Assembly (NCBI GenBank): GCA_029058705.1
Contig: JAIDXA010000292.1
Span: 1-5,764, forward strand
Length of the DNA stretch: 5,764 nt
DNA from: Paramuribaculum sp.
GTDB taxonomy: Bacteria > Bacteroidota > Bacteroidia > Bacteroidales > Muribaculaceae
Reading direction: 5' to 3'
Shown here: positions 1 to 5,764 of the stretch, piece by piece
How the letters are laid out: each line of letters starts with the position of its first letter
Numbering within the stretch: the first letter of the stretch is position 1
The notes under the pieces: model-generated
The model's database searches: none
What the model saw: only the letters and a program-made list of their open reading frames with translations
What the model was told of the DNA's origin: nothing
Position numbers and translations under genes: made by a program

Positions 1-74
1 TGACTCCTACAGGATTCAAACCTGTAACCTTCTGATCCGTAGTCAGATGCTCTATTCAGTTGAGCTAAGGAGCC
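1..74 (-). tRNA. tRNA-Arg (anticodon ACG)
   Basis: Read on the minus strand, the sequence folds as a full 74-nt cloverleaf. The acceptor stem is GGCTCCT/AGGAGTC with one G-U pair, and the discriminator base is A. The D-stem is GCTC/GAGC, the anticodon stem TCTGA/TCAGA with loop CTACGGA, and the T-stem ACAGG/CCTGT. The anticodon ACG (plus-strand positions 38-40) reads CGU arginine codons; in bacteria A34 is normally deaminated to inosine by TadA, extending reading to CGC and CGA. The discriminator base is the first base of the window, so whether CCA is encoded cannot be seen. The T-loop is TTTGAAT rather than the usual TTCGAAT, and the D-loop has G18-A19 instead of G18-G19, which would allow an A19-U56 pair. 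The 3' end, the usual integration target in tRNA genes, faces out of the window. Confidence 0.97.
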
Positions 75-107
75 ATTTGGCTTAACGCTCTCTTGCGTTT
101 GCGAGTG

Positions 108-139
108 CAAAGTTAGTACGGAATTTTGGAATAACCAAA
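108..139 (-). promoter_or_regulatory. Promoter of the tRNA-Arg gene
   Basis: On the minus strand, TTTG (139-136), a 20-base spacer and TAACTTTG (115-108) match the Bacteroidota primary sigma consensus (TTTG at -33, TAnnTTTG at -7) exactly. Transcription would start near position 101, giving a leader of about 26 bases before the mature tRNA 5' end at 74. A/T tracts lie just upstream of the -33 box and may act like an UP element. Start position and strength are inferred from the consensus only. Confidence 0.75.
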
Positions 140-149
140 TTTATCAATC

Positions 150-195
150 TTTTTTTTCGATTTTTTTTCAAAGGAAACAAAAAAGCGACAAAAAA
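150..195. promoter_or_regulatory. Two pairs of A/T tracts between divergent promoters
   Basis: The plus strand has T8 (150-157), CGA, T8 (161-168), then a short mixed segment, A6 (179-184), GCGAC and A6 (190-195). Within each pair the tracts begin 11 bases apart, close to one helical turn, as in intrinsically bent DNA. The T8 pair lies roughly 49 to 67 bases upstream of the predicted tRNA start. The A6 pair lies roughly 54 to 70 bases upstream of the predicted start of the transporter gene. An UP-element-like or DNA-bending role for both promoters is inference. Confidence 0.4.
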
Positions 196-234
196 CACAC
201 CCCTGCCGGCAACTGATGTTTCGATAATTCTTGG

Positions 235-242
235 TAACTTTG
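235..242 (+). promoter_or_regulatory. -7 box for the MATE transporter gene
   Basis: TAACTTTG at 235-242 is a perfect TAnnTTTG Bacteroidota -7 element, identical to the one serving the tRNA on the other strand. The -33 region about 20 bases upstream (near 212-215, ACTG) matches TTTG only weakly. The predicted start is near 249, leaving a 5' leader of about 50 bases. An 8-bp palindrome TGCCGGCA (204-211) abuts the -33 region. No transcription factor site is recognised. Confidence 0.55.
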
Positions 243-301
243 CAAAACATAATCAACGCCGTCAGGTTACAACATTCCCTAAAACACCATTCTTACTGTA
301 A

Positions 302-1690
302 ATGAACAACGAAACCATTCAGGGCAATCTTCAGATCCTCGCAACCGGCAAGATAGCAAAACTGCTATGGGACTATAGCATTCCGGCCGTCGTCGGGATG
401 CTTGTCATGTCGCTCTACAATGTCATCGACCGCATCTTCATCGGGCAAGGTGTGGGCCCCGAAGCAATTGCGGGACTCGCCATAACATTTCCCGTCATGA
501 ACGTATCGGCCGCCCTCGGCGTTCTGATCGGAGCCGGGGCCAGCGCCAAAGTCTCAATTATGCTCGGAGCCAAAAACCAACGCGGCGCAGAAACAGTTTT
601 GGGAAACTCATTTGTTCTGATTCTGATAAACGCTACACTTTATCTGACACTGTTCGGCATTTTTCTCGACGACATTCTGCTGTTGTTCGGTGCAAGCCAG
701 ACAACCCTCCCCTACGCACGCGACTTCATGAGTTACATAATGCCCGGAATGCTCGTCATGAACATCGGATTCACACTCAACAACGTAATGCGATCATCGG
801 GCTATCCCGTAAAAGCAATGACTTCAATGTTTCTCGGCGCAGGAATCAACCTGATACTTGACCCGATTTTCATATTCGGATTCGGATGGGGAATCAAAGG
901 CGCAGCGATTGCGACAGACATCGCGATGAGCATTTTTGCGGCAAGAGTGGTCTATCATTTCTGCCATAAAAAAACAACCCTGCGTTTCACCCGCGGCTCC
1001 TACAGGCTCCGCTCCGGTATTGTGTGGGGCATCATCGGGATAGGCGCCGCTCCATCGCTGGTCAACCTTGCCTCCTGTTTCATAAATGTGATCATAAACA
1101 AGAGCCTGTACACATATGGAGGCGACAATGCAGTCGCCGCCGCCGGAATCTTCGTCACGTTCACCTCGCTGCTGACAATGGTCGTCGTAGGAATATGCCA
1201 GGGAATGCAGCCGATCATCGGCTACAACTATGGAGCCGGACAAATCAGCCGCCTCAGGCAAACCTACTCGCTTGCCGTTGTCTGGAGCACAGGAATTGTC
1301 ATCATCGGAACCCTGATCGGACAGATGTGCCCATCGGTGATAGCCCGCGCGTTCACGACCGATCCTGTCCTGATCGGAACCACCGACCGCGCTCTTTCGC
1401 TCTCAATGACAATGTTCTGGGTCGTCGGATTCCAAATCGTATCGACCACATTCTTCCAAAGCATCGGAAAGGTCTGGAAATCGATTTTCCTAAGCCTTTC
1501 GCGCCAGGTCATATTTCTGATCCCGTTGCTGATTGTTCTTCCCGCCAGATTCGGACTTGACGGGATCTGGGCTTCATTCCCGATGAGCGATGTTTGCGCG
1601 ACCATCGTAACCATCGCAATGATCGCATTCCAGATGAAAGCCATAAAACAGGAAAACGCTGCACTACCCCCCGGCAGCAACCAGCTTTAA
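302..1690 (+). CDS. MATE-family multidrug/cation antiporter
   Basis: This 462-residue inner-membrane protein belongs to the MATE (MepA/NorM/DinF-type) exporters, which use a Na+ or H+ gradient to expel organic cations and other compounds. Length is normal for the family. About twelve hydrophobic helices can be placed, roughly at residues 27-47, 56-80, 100-122, 143-165, 172-192, 196-220, 240-262, 280-300, 322-342, 366-388, 398-416 and 424-445, forming two six-helix halves. Typical MATE segments are visible: NVMRSSGYP (161-169), the INLILDPIFIFGFGWGIKGA stretch (182-201) and QGMQPIIGYNYGAG (300-313) opening the second half. The start ATG directly follows TAA and has no Shine-Dalgarno, as is usual in Bacteroidota; MNNETI is followed by the typical GKIAKLLWDYSIP entry to helix 1. 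The gene has its own promoter and looks independent of the downstream glycogen genes. The substrate cannot be predicted. Confidence 0.93.
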   Translation: MNNETIQGNLQILATGKIAKLLWDYSIPAVVGMLVMSLYNVIDRIFIGQGVGPEAIAGLAITFPVMNVSAALGVLIGAGASAKVSIMLGAKNQRGAETVLGNSFVLILINATLYLTLFGIFLDDILLLFGASQTTLPYARDFMSYIMPGMLVMNIGFTLNNVMRSSGYPVKAMTSMFLGAGINLILDPIFIFGFGWGIKGAAIATDIAMSIFAARVVYHFCHKKTTLRFTRGSYRLRSGIVWGIIGIGAAPSLVNLASCFINVIINKSLYTYGGDNAVAAAGIFVTFTSLLTMVVVGICQGMQPIIGYNYGAGQISRLRQTYSLAVVWSTGIVIIGTLIGQMCPSVIARAFTTDPVLIGTTDRALSLSMTMFWVVGFQIVSTTFFQSIGKVWKSIFLSLSRQVIFLIPLLIVLPARFGLDGIWASFPMSDVCATIVTIAMIAFQMKAIKQENAALPPGSNQL

Positions 1691-1739
1691 AACATAGCTC
1701 TTCAACACCTTTTTGCACTCTAACGACCCAATTATACCG

Positions 1740-1786
1740 ACAAATTGAATTTTACAACGAAAAAGTTTGCATAATCACCAATTTGT
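1740..1786. repeat. 8-bp inverted repeat flanking a promoter -33 box
   Basis: ACAAATTG at 1740-1747 is the exact reverse complement of CAATTTGT at 1779-1786, with 31 bases between. The arms bracket the TTTG -33 element at 1766-1769, and the right arm sits in the promoter spacer. It could be a split operator for the downstream operon, but the bases are A/T-rich and an 8-bp match by chance is plausible. The rest of the gap 1691-1843 holds no small gene and no convincing hairpin-plus-T-run terminator for the transporter gene. Confidence 0.25.
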
Positions 1787-1797
1787 AACTATTTTCG
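1766..1797 (+). promoter_or_regulatory. Promoter of the glycogen-metabolism operon
   Basis: TTTG (1766-1769), a 20-base spacer and TATTTTCG (1790-1797) resemble the Bacteroidota consensus TTTG / TAnnTTTG, with one mismatch in the -7 box (T to C). Transcription would begin near 1804, about 40 bases before the first start codon. This is the only good candidate in the gap, and no comparable site is seen in the short spacers between the three downstream genes, which fits a single transcript. Confidence 0.55.
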
Positions 1798-1843
1798 CAT
1801 TAATCAAATTAAATACCCTCTGAAATCCTAAACCAAAATTTAA

Positions 1844-3787
1844 ATGAGTTACCTGAAATTTGATAAAAACCTGATGATTAACCTTGAGCAATCACTTCTC
1901 AAAGAAACGCTCAGGACTAATCAGTCAGGGGCCTATCACTGCTCTTCGGTGGTGGATTGCAACACGCGCAAACAACATGGGCTGCTCGTGATTCCCATCC
2001 CCGAATTCAACAACAGCTGGCACGTCATGCTCTCGTCGCTCGACGTATCTGTGATCCAGCACGGAGCCTCTTTCAACCTTGGGTTGCACCGCTACAACGG
2101 AGGTGTCTACAGCCCAAACGGCCATAAGTACATCCGCGAGTATGACTATGAAAGCGTGCCAAGAACAACCTATCGCGTCGGTGGTGTCATCCTGACAAAA
2201 GAAAAAATTTTCATTTCAAATGAAAACCGAATCCTGATCCGCTATACACTTGTCGAAGCCCATTCTCCGACAACACTGCGTTTTCGCCCGATGCTTGCAT
2301 TCCGGGAAGTCAACCAGCTGGTAGTAGCCAACAACGCCCTCAACGGAGAGTGCCCTCCCGTCAGCAACGGCGTCAGCTGCTGTCTCTATCCTGGTTATCC
2401 AGACCTATACATGCAGTTCAACCGCAAGCCCAACTGGGTTTACGAACCGAACTGGTATAAGGGATTCGAATACATCAAGGATCTTGAACGCGGTGTGCCA
2501 TACACCGAAGACCTCTGGGTGCCGGGATATTTTGAGATTCCAATCAAGAAAGGCGAATCAATAATTTTCTCCGCAGGCATTTCCGAGGCAAGCCCACGTT
2601 CTCTTACAAAAATGTATGAAAACGAAATTGCGACCAGAACCTGCCGCACAAGTTTTTTCAATTGCCTGAAAAACGCAGCCAAACAATTCTACCTCCGCGA
2701 TAAAGACGGAATGTTTCTGCTATCAGGCTATCCATGGGGCAAAGTCCTCGCGCGTAACACATTCATGGCTTTGCCGGGAACGACGATCGCCATCGATCAC
2801 CGCGCCGACTACGAAGCGATAATGGATACTGCCGCAAAAGCTCTCCGTCATTACATGATTACCGGAGAGCCGGACTCCCGTATCCGCGGGATAGATCTCC
2901 CCGACATTCCCCTCTGGTGTGTCTGGGCTCTCCAGCAATACGCCAAAGCCTACGGCAATGATGCTGCGAAAGAAAAGTATCTGCCACTGATTGCCGAGAT
3001 AATGGAATACTTACTCGACAACCGCCACCCAAACCTCATTGTCCGCCCCGACGGACTTGTCCACACCAATGGATCAGACTCCCCTGTTTCATGGATGAAC
3101 GCAGCGTGGAACGGACGCCCCGTTGTTCCGCGAACCGGCTTGCTCGTCGAATTCAATGCCTTGTGGTATAACGCCCTTGTGTTCGCTTCTAATCTGATCG
3201 AAAACGAATCGGACTACTCCGCACTCCACGAACATATCGAAAAGACCGCCCAGAACCTTAAAGGCTCATTCGTCGCAACTTTCCTCAACGACTACGGATA
3301 TCTCTTCGACTACGTCAACGACAACTACGCCGACCCATCGGTGCGCCCGAACATGGCAGTAGCGATCGGTCTCGACTACTCACCGTTAGATCGTCGTCAG
3401 CGAAAGGGTGTTCTCGACGTTATAACCCGCGAACTACTCACACCCAAGGGACTCCGGACTCTCTCGCCAAAGAGCTTCGGCTATCGCCCGTTCTACCTCG
3501 GATCACCTGAAGAACGAGAAATGGCTCTGCATAACGGACCCGCACGCCCCTGGCTATTCAGTTTCTATGCCGAAGCCTATCTGCGCGTATTCGGCCACAG
3601 CGGTGCAAGCTACATCGACCGCATGCTTATCGGCTATGAGGATGAAATGACAAACGGTTGCATCGGTTCTCTATCGCAGCTCTACGACGGCAATCCGCCG
3701 TTCGGAGGTCGCGGTGCCATCAGCCACGCCACAAACGTTGCAGGAATCCTCCGCACTATAACCACCCTCAAAAAATTCACTGTCTGA
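1844..3787 (+). CDS. Glycogen debranching enzyme-like protein (GDE_N + GDE_C), possibly catalytically impaired
   Basis: This 647-residue cytoplasmic protein (no signal peptide) resembles the bacterial amylo-alpha-1,6-glucosidase family (GH133-type), which removes alpha-1,6-linked glucose stubs from glycogen. The N-terminal beta-rich GDE_N domain spans about residues 20-240 and contains NTRKQHGLLV (40-49). The C-terminal (alpha/alpha)6 GDE_C domain spans about 280-640 and contains SGYPW (294-298), PRTGLLVEFNALWYNAL (429-445), SVRPNM and YDGNPPF (614-620). Several active-site motifs deviate from the family as I know it: GRDT reads ARNT (Asn305), WMDA reads WMNA (Asn419), HQGTxWPW reads HNGPARPW (563-570) and SEIFDGD reads SQLYDGN (Gln612). 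The two residues expected to act as general acid (Asp) and general base (Glu) are thus amides. The frame is intact and the length normal, so this is not simple decay. The start MSYLKFDKNL is the usual family start and lies about 40 bases from the promoter. It is first in a likely operon, 31 bases before the glycosyltransferase gene. The family call is firm; hydrolytic activity is doubtful. Confidence 0.88.
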   Translation: MSYLKFDKNLMINLEQSLLKETLRTNQSGAYHCSSVVDCNTRKQHGLLVIPIPEFNNSWHVMLSSLDVSVIQHGASFNLGLHRYNGGVYSPNGHKYIREYDYESVPRTTYRVGGVILTKEKIFISNENRILIRYTLVEAHSPTTLRFRPMLAFREVNQLVVANNALNGECPPVSNGVSCCLYPGYPDLYMQFNRKPNWVYEPNWYKGFEYIKDLERGVPYTEDLWVPGYFEIPIKKGESIIFSAGISEASPRSLTKMYENEIATRTCRTSFFNCLKNAAKQFYLRDKDGMFLLSGYPWGKVLARNTFMALPGTTIAIDHRADYEAIMDTAAKALRHYMITGEPDSRIRGIDLPDIPLWCVWALQQYAKAYGNDAAKEKYLPLIAEIMEYLLDNRHPNLIVRPDGLVHTNGSDSPVSWMNAAWNGRPVVPRTGLLVEFNALWYNALVFASNLIENESDYSALHEHIEKTAQNLKGSFVATFLNDYGYLFDYVNDNYADPSVRPNMAVAIGLDYSPLDRRQRKGVLDVITRELLTPKGLRTLSPKSFGYRPFYLGSPEEREMALHNGPARPWLFSFYAEAYLRVFGHSGASYIDRMLIGYEDEMTNGCIGSLSQLYDGNPPFGGRGAISHATNVAGILRTITTLKKFTV

Positions 3788-3818
3788 TCCCACCTAATAA
3801 TATAAAAAACATCGCAAC
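3788..3818 (+). promoter_or_regulatory. Intercistronic translation-initiation region
   Basis: This 31-base spacer has no Shine-Dalgarno sequence. It is A/T-rich, with AATAATA (3796-3802) followed by TAAAAAA before the ATG, the type of start region used in Bacteroidota. The same AATAATA word follows a CAACC/CACCT sequence in the next spacer (5082-5116), 10 bases from its ATG instead of 16. No promoter or terminator is seen here, which supports co-transcription. Confidence 0.4.
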
Positions 3819-5081
3819 ATGAAAGCTTTAATGTTCGGGTGGGAATTTCCACCTCATATCCTTGGCGGACTCGGCACTGCAAGCTACGGCCTGACAAAAG
3901 GCATGTGGGAATGCGGCGACATGGAGATCGATTTCGTTATACCGCGCCCATGGGGCGACGAAGAGCGCTCGTTCGCAAACATAATCGGGGCTTCGCAAGT
4001 GCCTGTTGTGTGGCGCGACGTCAACCGTGAATACGTCGCCGACAGAATCGGGCAAGTCATGTCGCCCGACCTATATTTCGACCTGCGGAATCACATCTAC
4101 GCCGACTTCAACTATCTCCACACAAACGACCTTGGCTGCATAGAATTTTCCGGACGGTATCCCGACAACCTGCTCGAAGAGATCAACAACTACTCGATAT
4201 GTGCCGGAGTAATCGCACGAACATTGACATTCGATGTGATCCACTCCCACGACTGGCTGACATATCCGGCCGGTATCCACGCAAAAAAAGTAACAGGAAA
4301 GCCGTTGGTCATCCATGTCCACGCAACAGATTTCGACCGTTCGCGAGGCAAAGTCAATCCGACAGTCTTCGGTATCGAACTTGACGGCATGCACCACGCC
4401 GACCACATAATAACGGTCAGCAACCTGACCCGGCAGACCGTCATTGAAAAATACGGGATAGACCCCTCCAAGGTCACGACGGTCCATAACGCAGTAACCC
4501 CTCTGAGCGAGGATCTGCTGAATGTCGAAGTCACCAAGCCGAAAGAAAAGATTGTGACATTCCTTGGGCGAATCACAATGCAGAAAGGCCCGGAATACTT
4601 CGTTGAAGCAGCGGCAAAAGTTTTGAAAAACAACCATAACGTCAGGTTTGTAATGGCCGGATCAGGCGATATGATGGACAAAATGATCAATCTTGCAGCA
4701 GAGCGCGGAATCGCCGACCGCTTCCATTTCCCGGGTTTCCAGAAAGGCAAACAGGTCTACGAAATGCTCAAGGCTTCTGATGTCTACATCATGCCTTCTG
4801 TTTCCGAACCATTCGGAATTTCGCCGCTGGAAGCCATGCAGATGGGCGTACCTTCAATCATATCCAAACAAAGCGGTTGCGCTGAAATTCTCAACAACGT
4901 CATCAAGACCGACTATTGGGACATTGATGCAATGGCCGACGCCATCAACTCGATCGTGACCTACCCGGCAATGTATAGCCAGCTGCGCGAAGACGGTCTC
5001 CATGAAGTCAACCAGATCACATGGGACAAAGCCGGCGCGAAAGTAATCGACATCTACAACAAAGTCATCAACAAGAATTAA
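3819..5081 (+). CDS. GT-B glycosyltransferase, glycogen synthase type
   Basis: This 420-residue cytoplasmic protein is a retaining GT-B glycosyltransferase of the GT4/GT5-related kind annotated as glycogen synthase in Bacteroidales. It would extend alpha-1,4-glucan chains from a nucleotide-glucose donor. The N-terminal Rossmann domain begins MKALMFGWEFPPHILGGLG; GGLGTAS (16-22) corresponds to the glycine loop of starch/glycogen synthases. HSHDW (142-146) and HVHATDFDRS (166-175) follow. The C-terminal donor-binding domain (about 230-400) has GRITMQKG with Arg251 and Lys256, the usual phosphate-binding pair, AGSGDMMDKM, and the E-x7-E motif EPFGISPLE with Glu330 and Glu338. All key motifs look intact. 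The ATG chosen starts the family-typical MK-hydrophobic strand. It lies between the debranching-like gene and the GH57 gene, which supports an alpha-glucan role. Whether the donor is ADP- or UDP-glucose cannot be read from the sequence; UDP-glucose use has been reported for Prevotella glycogen synthesis. A different sugar acceptor is possible but less likely. Confidence 0.9.
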   Translation: MKALMFGWEFPPHILGGLGTASYGLTKGMWECGDMEIDFVIPRPWGDEERSFANIIGASQVPVVWRDVNREYVADRIGQVMSPDLYFDLRNHIYADFNYLHTNDLGCIEFSGRYPDNLLEEINNYSICAGVIARTLTFDVIHSHDWLTYPAGIHAKKVTGKPLVIHVHATDFDRSRGKVNPTVFGIELDGMHHADHIITVSNLTRQTVIEKYGIDPSKVTTVHNAVTPLSEDLLNVEVTKPKEKIVTFLGRITMQKGPEYFVEAAAKVLKNNHNVRFVMAGSGDMMDKMINLAAERGIADRFHFPGFQKGKQVYEMLKASDVYIMPSVSEPFGISPLEAMQMGVPSIISKQSGCAEILNNVIKTDYWDIDAMADAINSIVTYPAMYSQLREDGLHEVNQITWDKAGAKVIDIYNKVINKN

Positions 5082-5116
5082 CCACAGCTCCCCTCAACCA
5101 ATAATAAATCAAACTC
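5082..5116 (+). promoter_or_regulatory. Intercistronic translation-initiation region
   Basis: This 35-base spacer precedes the GH57 start at 5117. It contains AATAATA (5100-5106) and no Shine-Dalgarno, promoter box or hairpin. Together with the similar 3788-3818 spacer it points to one polycistronic message with leaderless-type, A/U-rich ribosome entry. Confidence 0.4.
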
Positions 5117-5764
5117 ATGAAAGCAATCTGTTTCTATTTCCAGATCCATCAGCCCTTCCGTCTGAAACGCTATCGTTTCTTCGACATCGGCAACGACCAC
5201 TACTATTACGATGATTTCGCCAACGACGACATCCTCACACGCATAGCCCAGCACAGCTACCTGCCCGCGGCCGAGACTCTGCTCCACATGCTCGAGACTT
5301 ATCCGAATTTCCGTTGCGCTTTTTCAATATCCGGCGTTGCGCTCGAACAACTCGAACAATACGTTCCCGAGTTTATCGACATAATGAAAAAACTGATAGC
5401 GACAGGCCGGGTGGAAATTCTCGGTGAAACATATGCCCACTCACTATCATCGCTCATTGATCCGGAAGAATTCGCGAATCAGGTTCGTGTCCACGATGAA
5501 AAAATCATGTCGCTATTCGGAGTAAAACCGAAAATTCTACGCAACACCGAGCTTATCTACTGCGATGAAATGGCACCACAGATTCTTGATATGGGTTTCA
5601 AAGGCGTCATTACAGAAGGTGCAAAACACATTCTCGGATGGAAATCTCCAGACTATGTCTATTGTGCGGCCAGCGCTCCAAAACTGAAAATCCTGCTTCG
5701 CAATGCGAAACTGTCGGACGACATATCCCGCCGGTTCAGCGACACCGAATGGGATGCCTATCCC
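5117..5764 (+). CDS. GH57 alpha-amylase-family glycoside hydrolase (3' end outside window)
   Basis: The open frame runs from ATG 5117 to the window edge with no stop, giving the first 216 residues; the Bacteroidales proteins I know of this type are over 400 residues. It begins MKAICFYFQIHQPFRLKRYR. IHQPF with His11 and Pro13 is GH57 conserved region 1, GRVEILGETYAHS (97-109) is region 2, and RNTELIYCDE (142-151) is region 3, where Glu145 is the expected catalytic nucleophile. TEGAKHILGWKSPDYVY follows, as in Bacteroidales homologues. The catalytic Asp (region 4) and region 5 lie beyond the window, so activity cannot be fully judged. GH57 members act on alpha-glucans with retention of configuration as amylases, 4-alpha-glucanotransferases or branching enzymes; context suggests intracellular glycogen or maltodextrin processing. 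No signal peptide is present, so it is cytoplasmic. The gene follows the glycosyltransferase by 35 bases on the same strand. Confidence 0.92.
   Translation, partial: MKAICFYFQIHQPFRLKRYRFFDIGNDHYYYDDFANDDILTRIAQHSYLPAAETLLHMLETYPNFRCAFSISGVALEQLEQYVPEFIDIMKKLIATGRVEILGETYAHSLSSLIDPEEFANQVRVHDEKIMSLFGVKPKILRNTELIYCDEMAPQILDMGFKGVITEGAKHILGWKSPDYVYCAASAPKLKILLRNAKLSDDISRRFSDTEWDAYP

Noticed and set aside
150..168. T8-CGA-T8 as a rho-independent terminator
   Set aside because: No stable GC-rich hairpin precedes it on the plus strand, and no transcript is expected to enter from that side. It fits better as an upstream promoter element.
204..211. Palindrome TGCCGGCA upstream of the transporter promoter
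   Set aside because: A single 8-bp palindrome with no second copy is too short to call an operator.
75..301. Riboswitch, small RNA, CRISPR or mobile-element remnant in the largest gap
   Set aside because: Apart from the two promoters and the A/T tracts there are no direct repeats, conserved RNA motifs or transposase fragments visible.
824..1261. Minus-strand 145-codon frame inside the MATE gene
   Set aside because: It has no recognisable domain and lies fully antisense to a conserved coding sequence, with no promoter or spacing evidence of expression.
1024..1560. Plus-strand 178-codon frame inside the MATE gene
   Set aside because: The translation is rich in Arg, His and Pro, typical of an out-of-frame reading, and it lies wholly inside a clear membrane transporter gene.
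1594..1788. Possible 64-codon gene across the MATE gene end and the following gap
   Set aside because: Most of it is a shifted reading of the transporter C-terminus, and the tail is low-complexity intergenic sequence running into the -33 box of the next promoter.
4071..4750. Two long minus-strand open frames (188 and 186 codons) opposite the glycosyltransferase gene
   Set aside because: They overlap each other and a strongly conserved gene in full, their translations are Cys/Val- or Ser/Thr-rich with no recognisable domain, and they have no promoter or start context. They arise from codon bias on the other strand.

Overview
The window comes from a Bacteroidota chromosome, most likely order Bacteroidales. 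Three things point there: promoters of the TTTG-N20-TAnnTTTG type, A/T-rich translation starts without a Shine-Dalgarno sequence, and proteins that match families I recognise from Bacteroides, Prevotella and Muribaculaceae. The family-level assignment is inference; no search was run.

Layout: a tRNA-Arg(ACG) gene on the minus strand fills positions 1-74. A 227-bp intergenic region (75-301) carries two divergent promoter candidates. One reads left into the tRNA and the other reads right into a 12-helix MATE-family efflux transporter (302-1690). Between them lie two pairs of A/T tracts, each pair with an 11-bp repeat. After a 153-bp gap with its own promoter candidate comes a tightly spaced, co-directional set of three genes: a glycogen-debranching-enzyme-like protein (1844-3787), a GT-B glycosyltransferase of the glycogen synthase type (3819-5081), and the first 216 codons of a GH57 alpha-amylase-family protein (from 5117, cut by the window edge). 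The gaps are 31 and 35 bases, so the three probably form one operon for making and trimming an intracellular alpha-glucan such as glycogen.

The most interesting point is in the debranching-enzyme-like protein. It keeps the overall GDE_N + GDE_C architecture. However, three acidic positions that I expect in active members (the Asp of the GRDT motif, the Asp of WMDA, and the Glu of SEIFDG) appear as Asn305, Asn419 and Gln612, each the isosteric amide. A fourth motif (HQGTxWPW) is also altered. This suggests a pseudoenzyme or an altered activity inside an otherwise intact glycogen operon. The glycosyltransferase keeps its GGLG loop, its R...K pair and its E-x7-E motif, and the visible part of the GH57 protein keeps its HQP motif and the candidate nucleophile Glu145. 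The neighbours therefore look functional.
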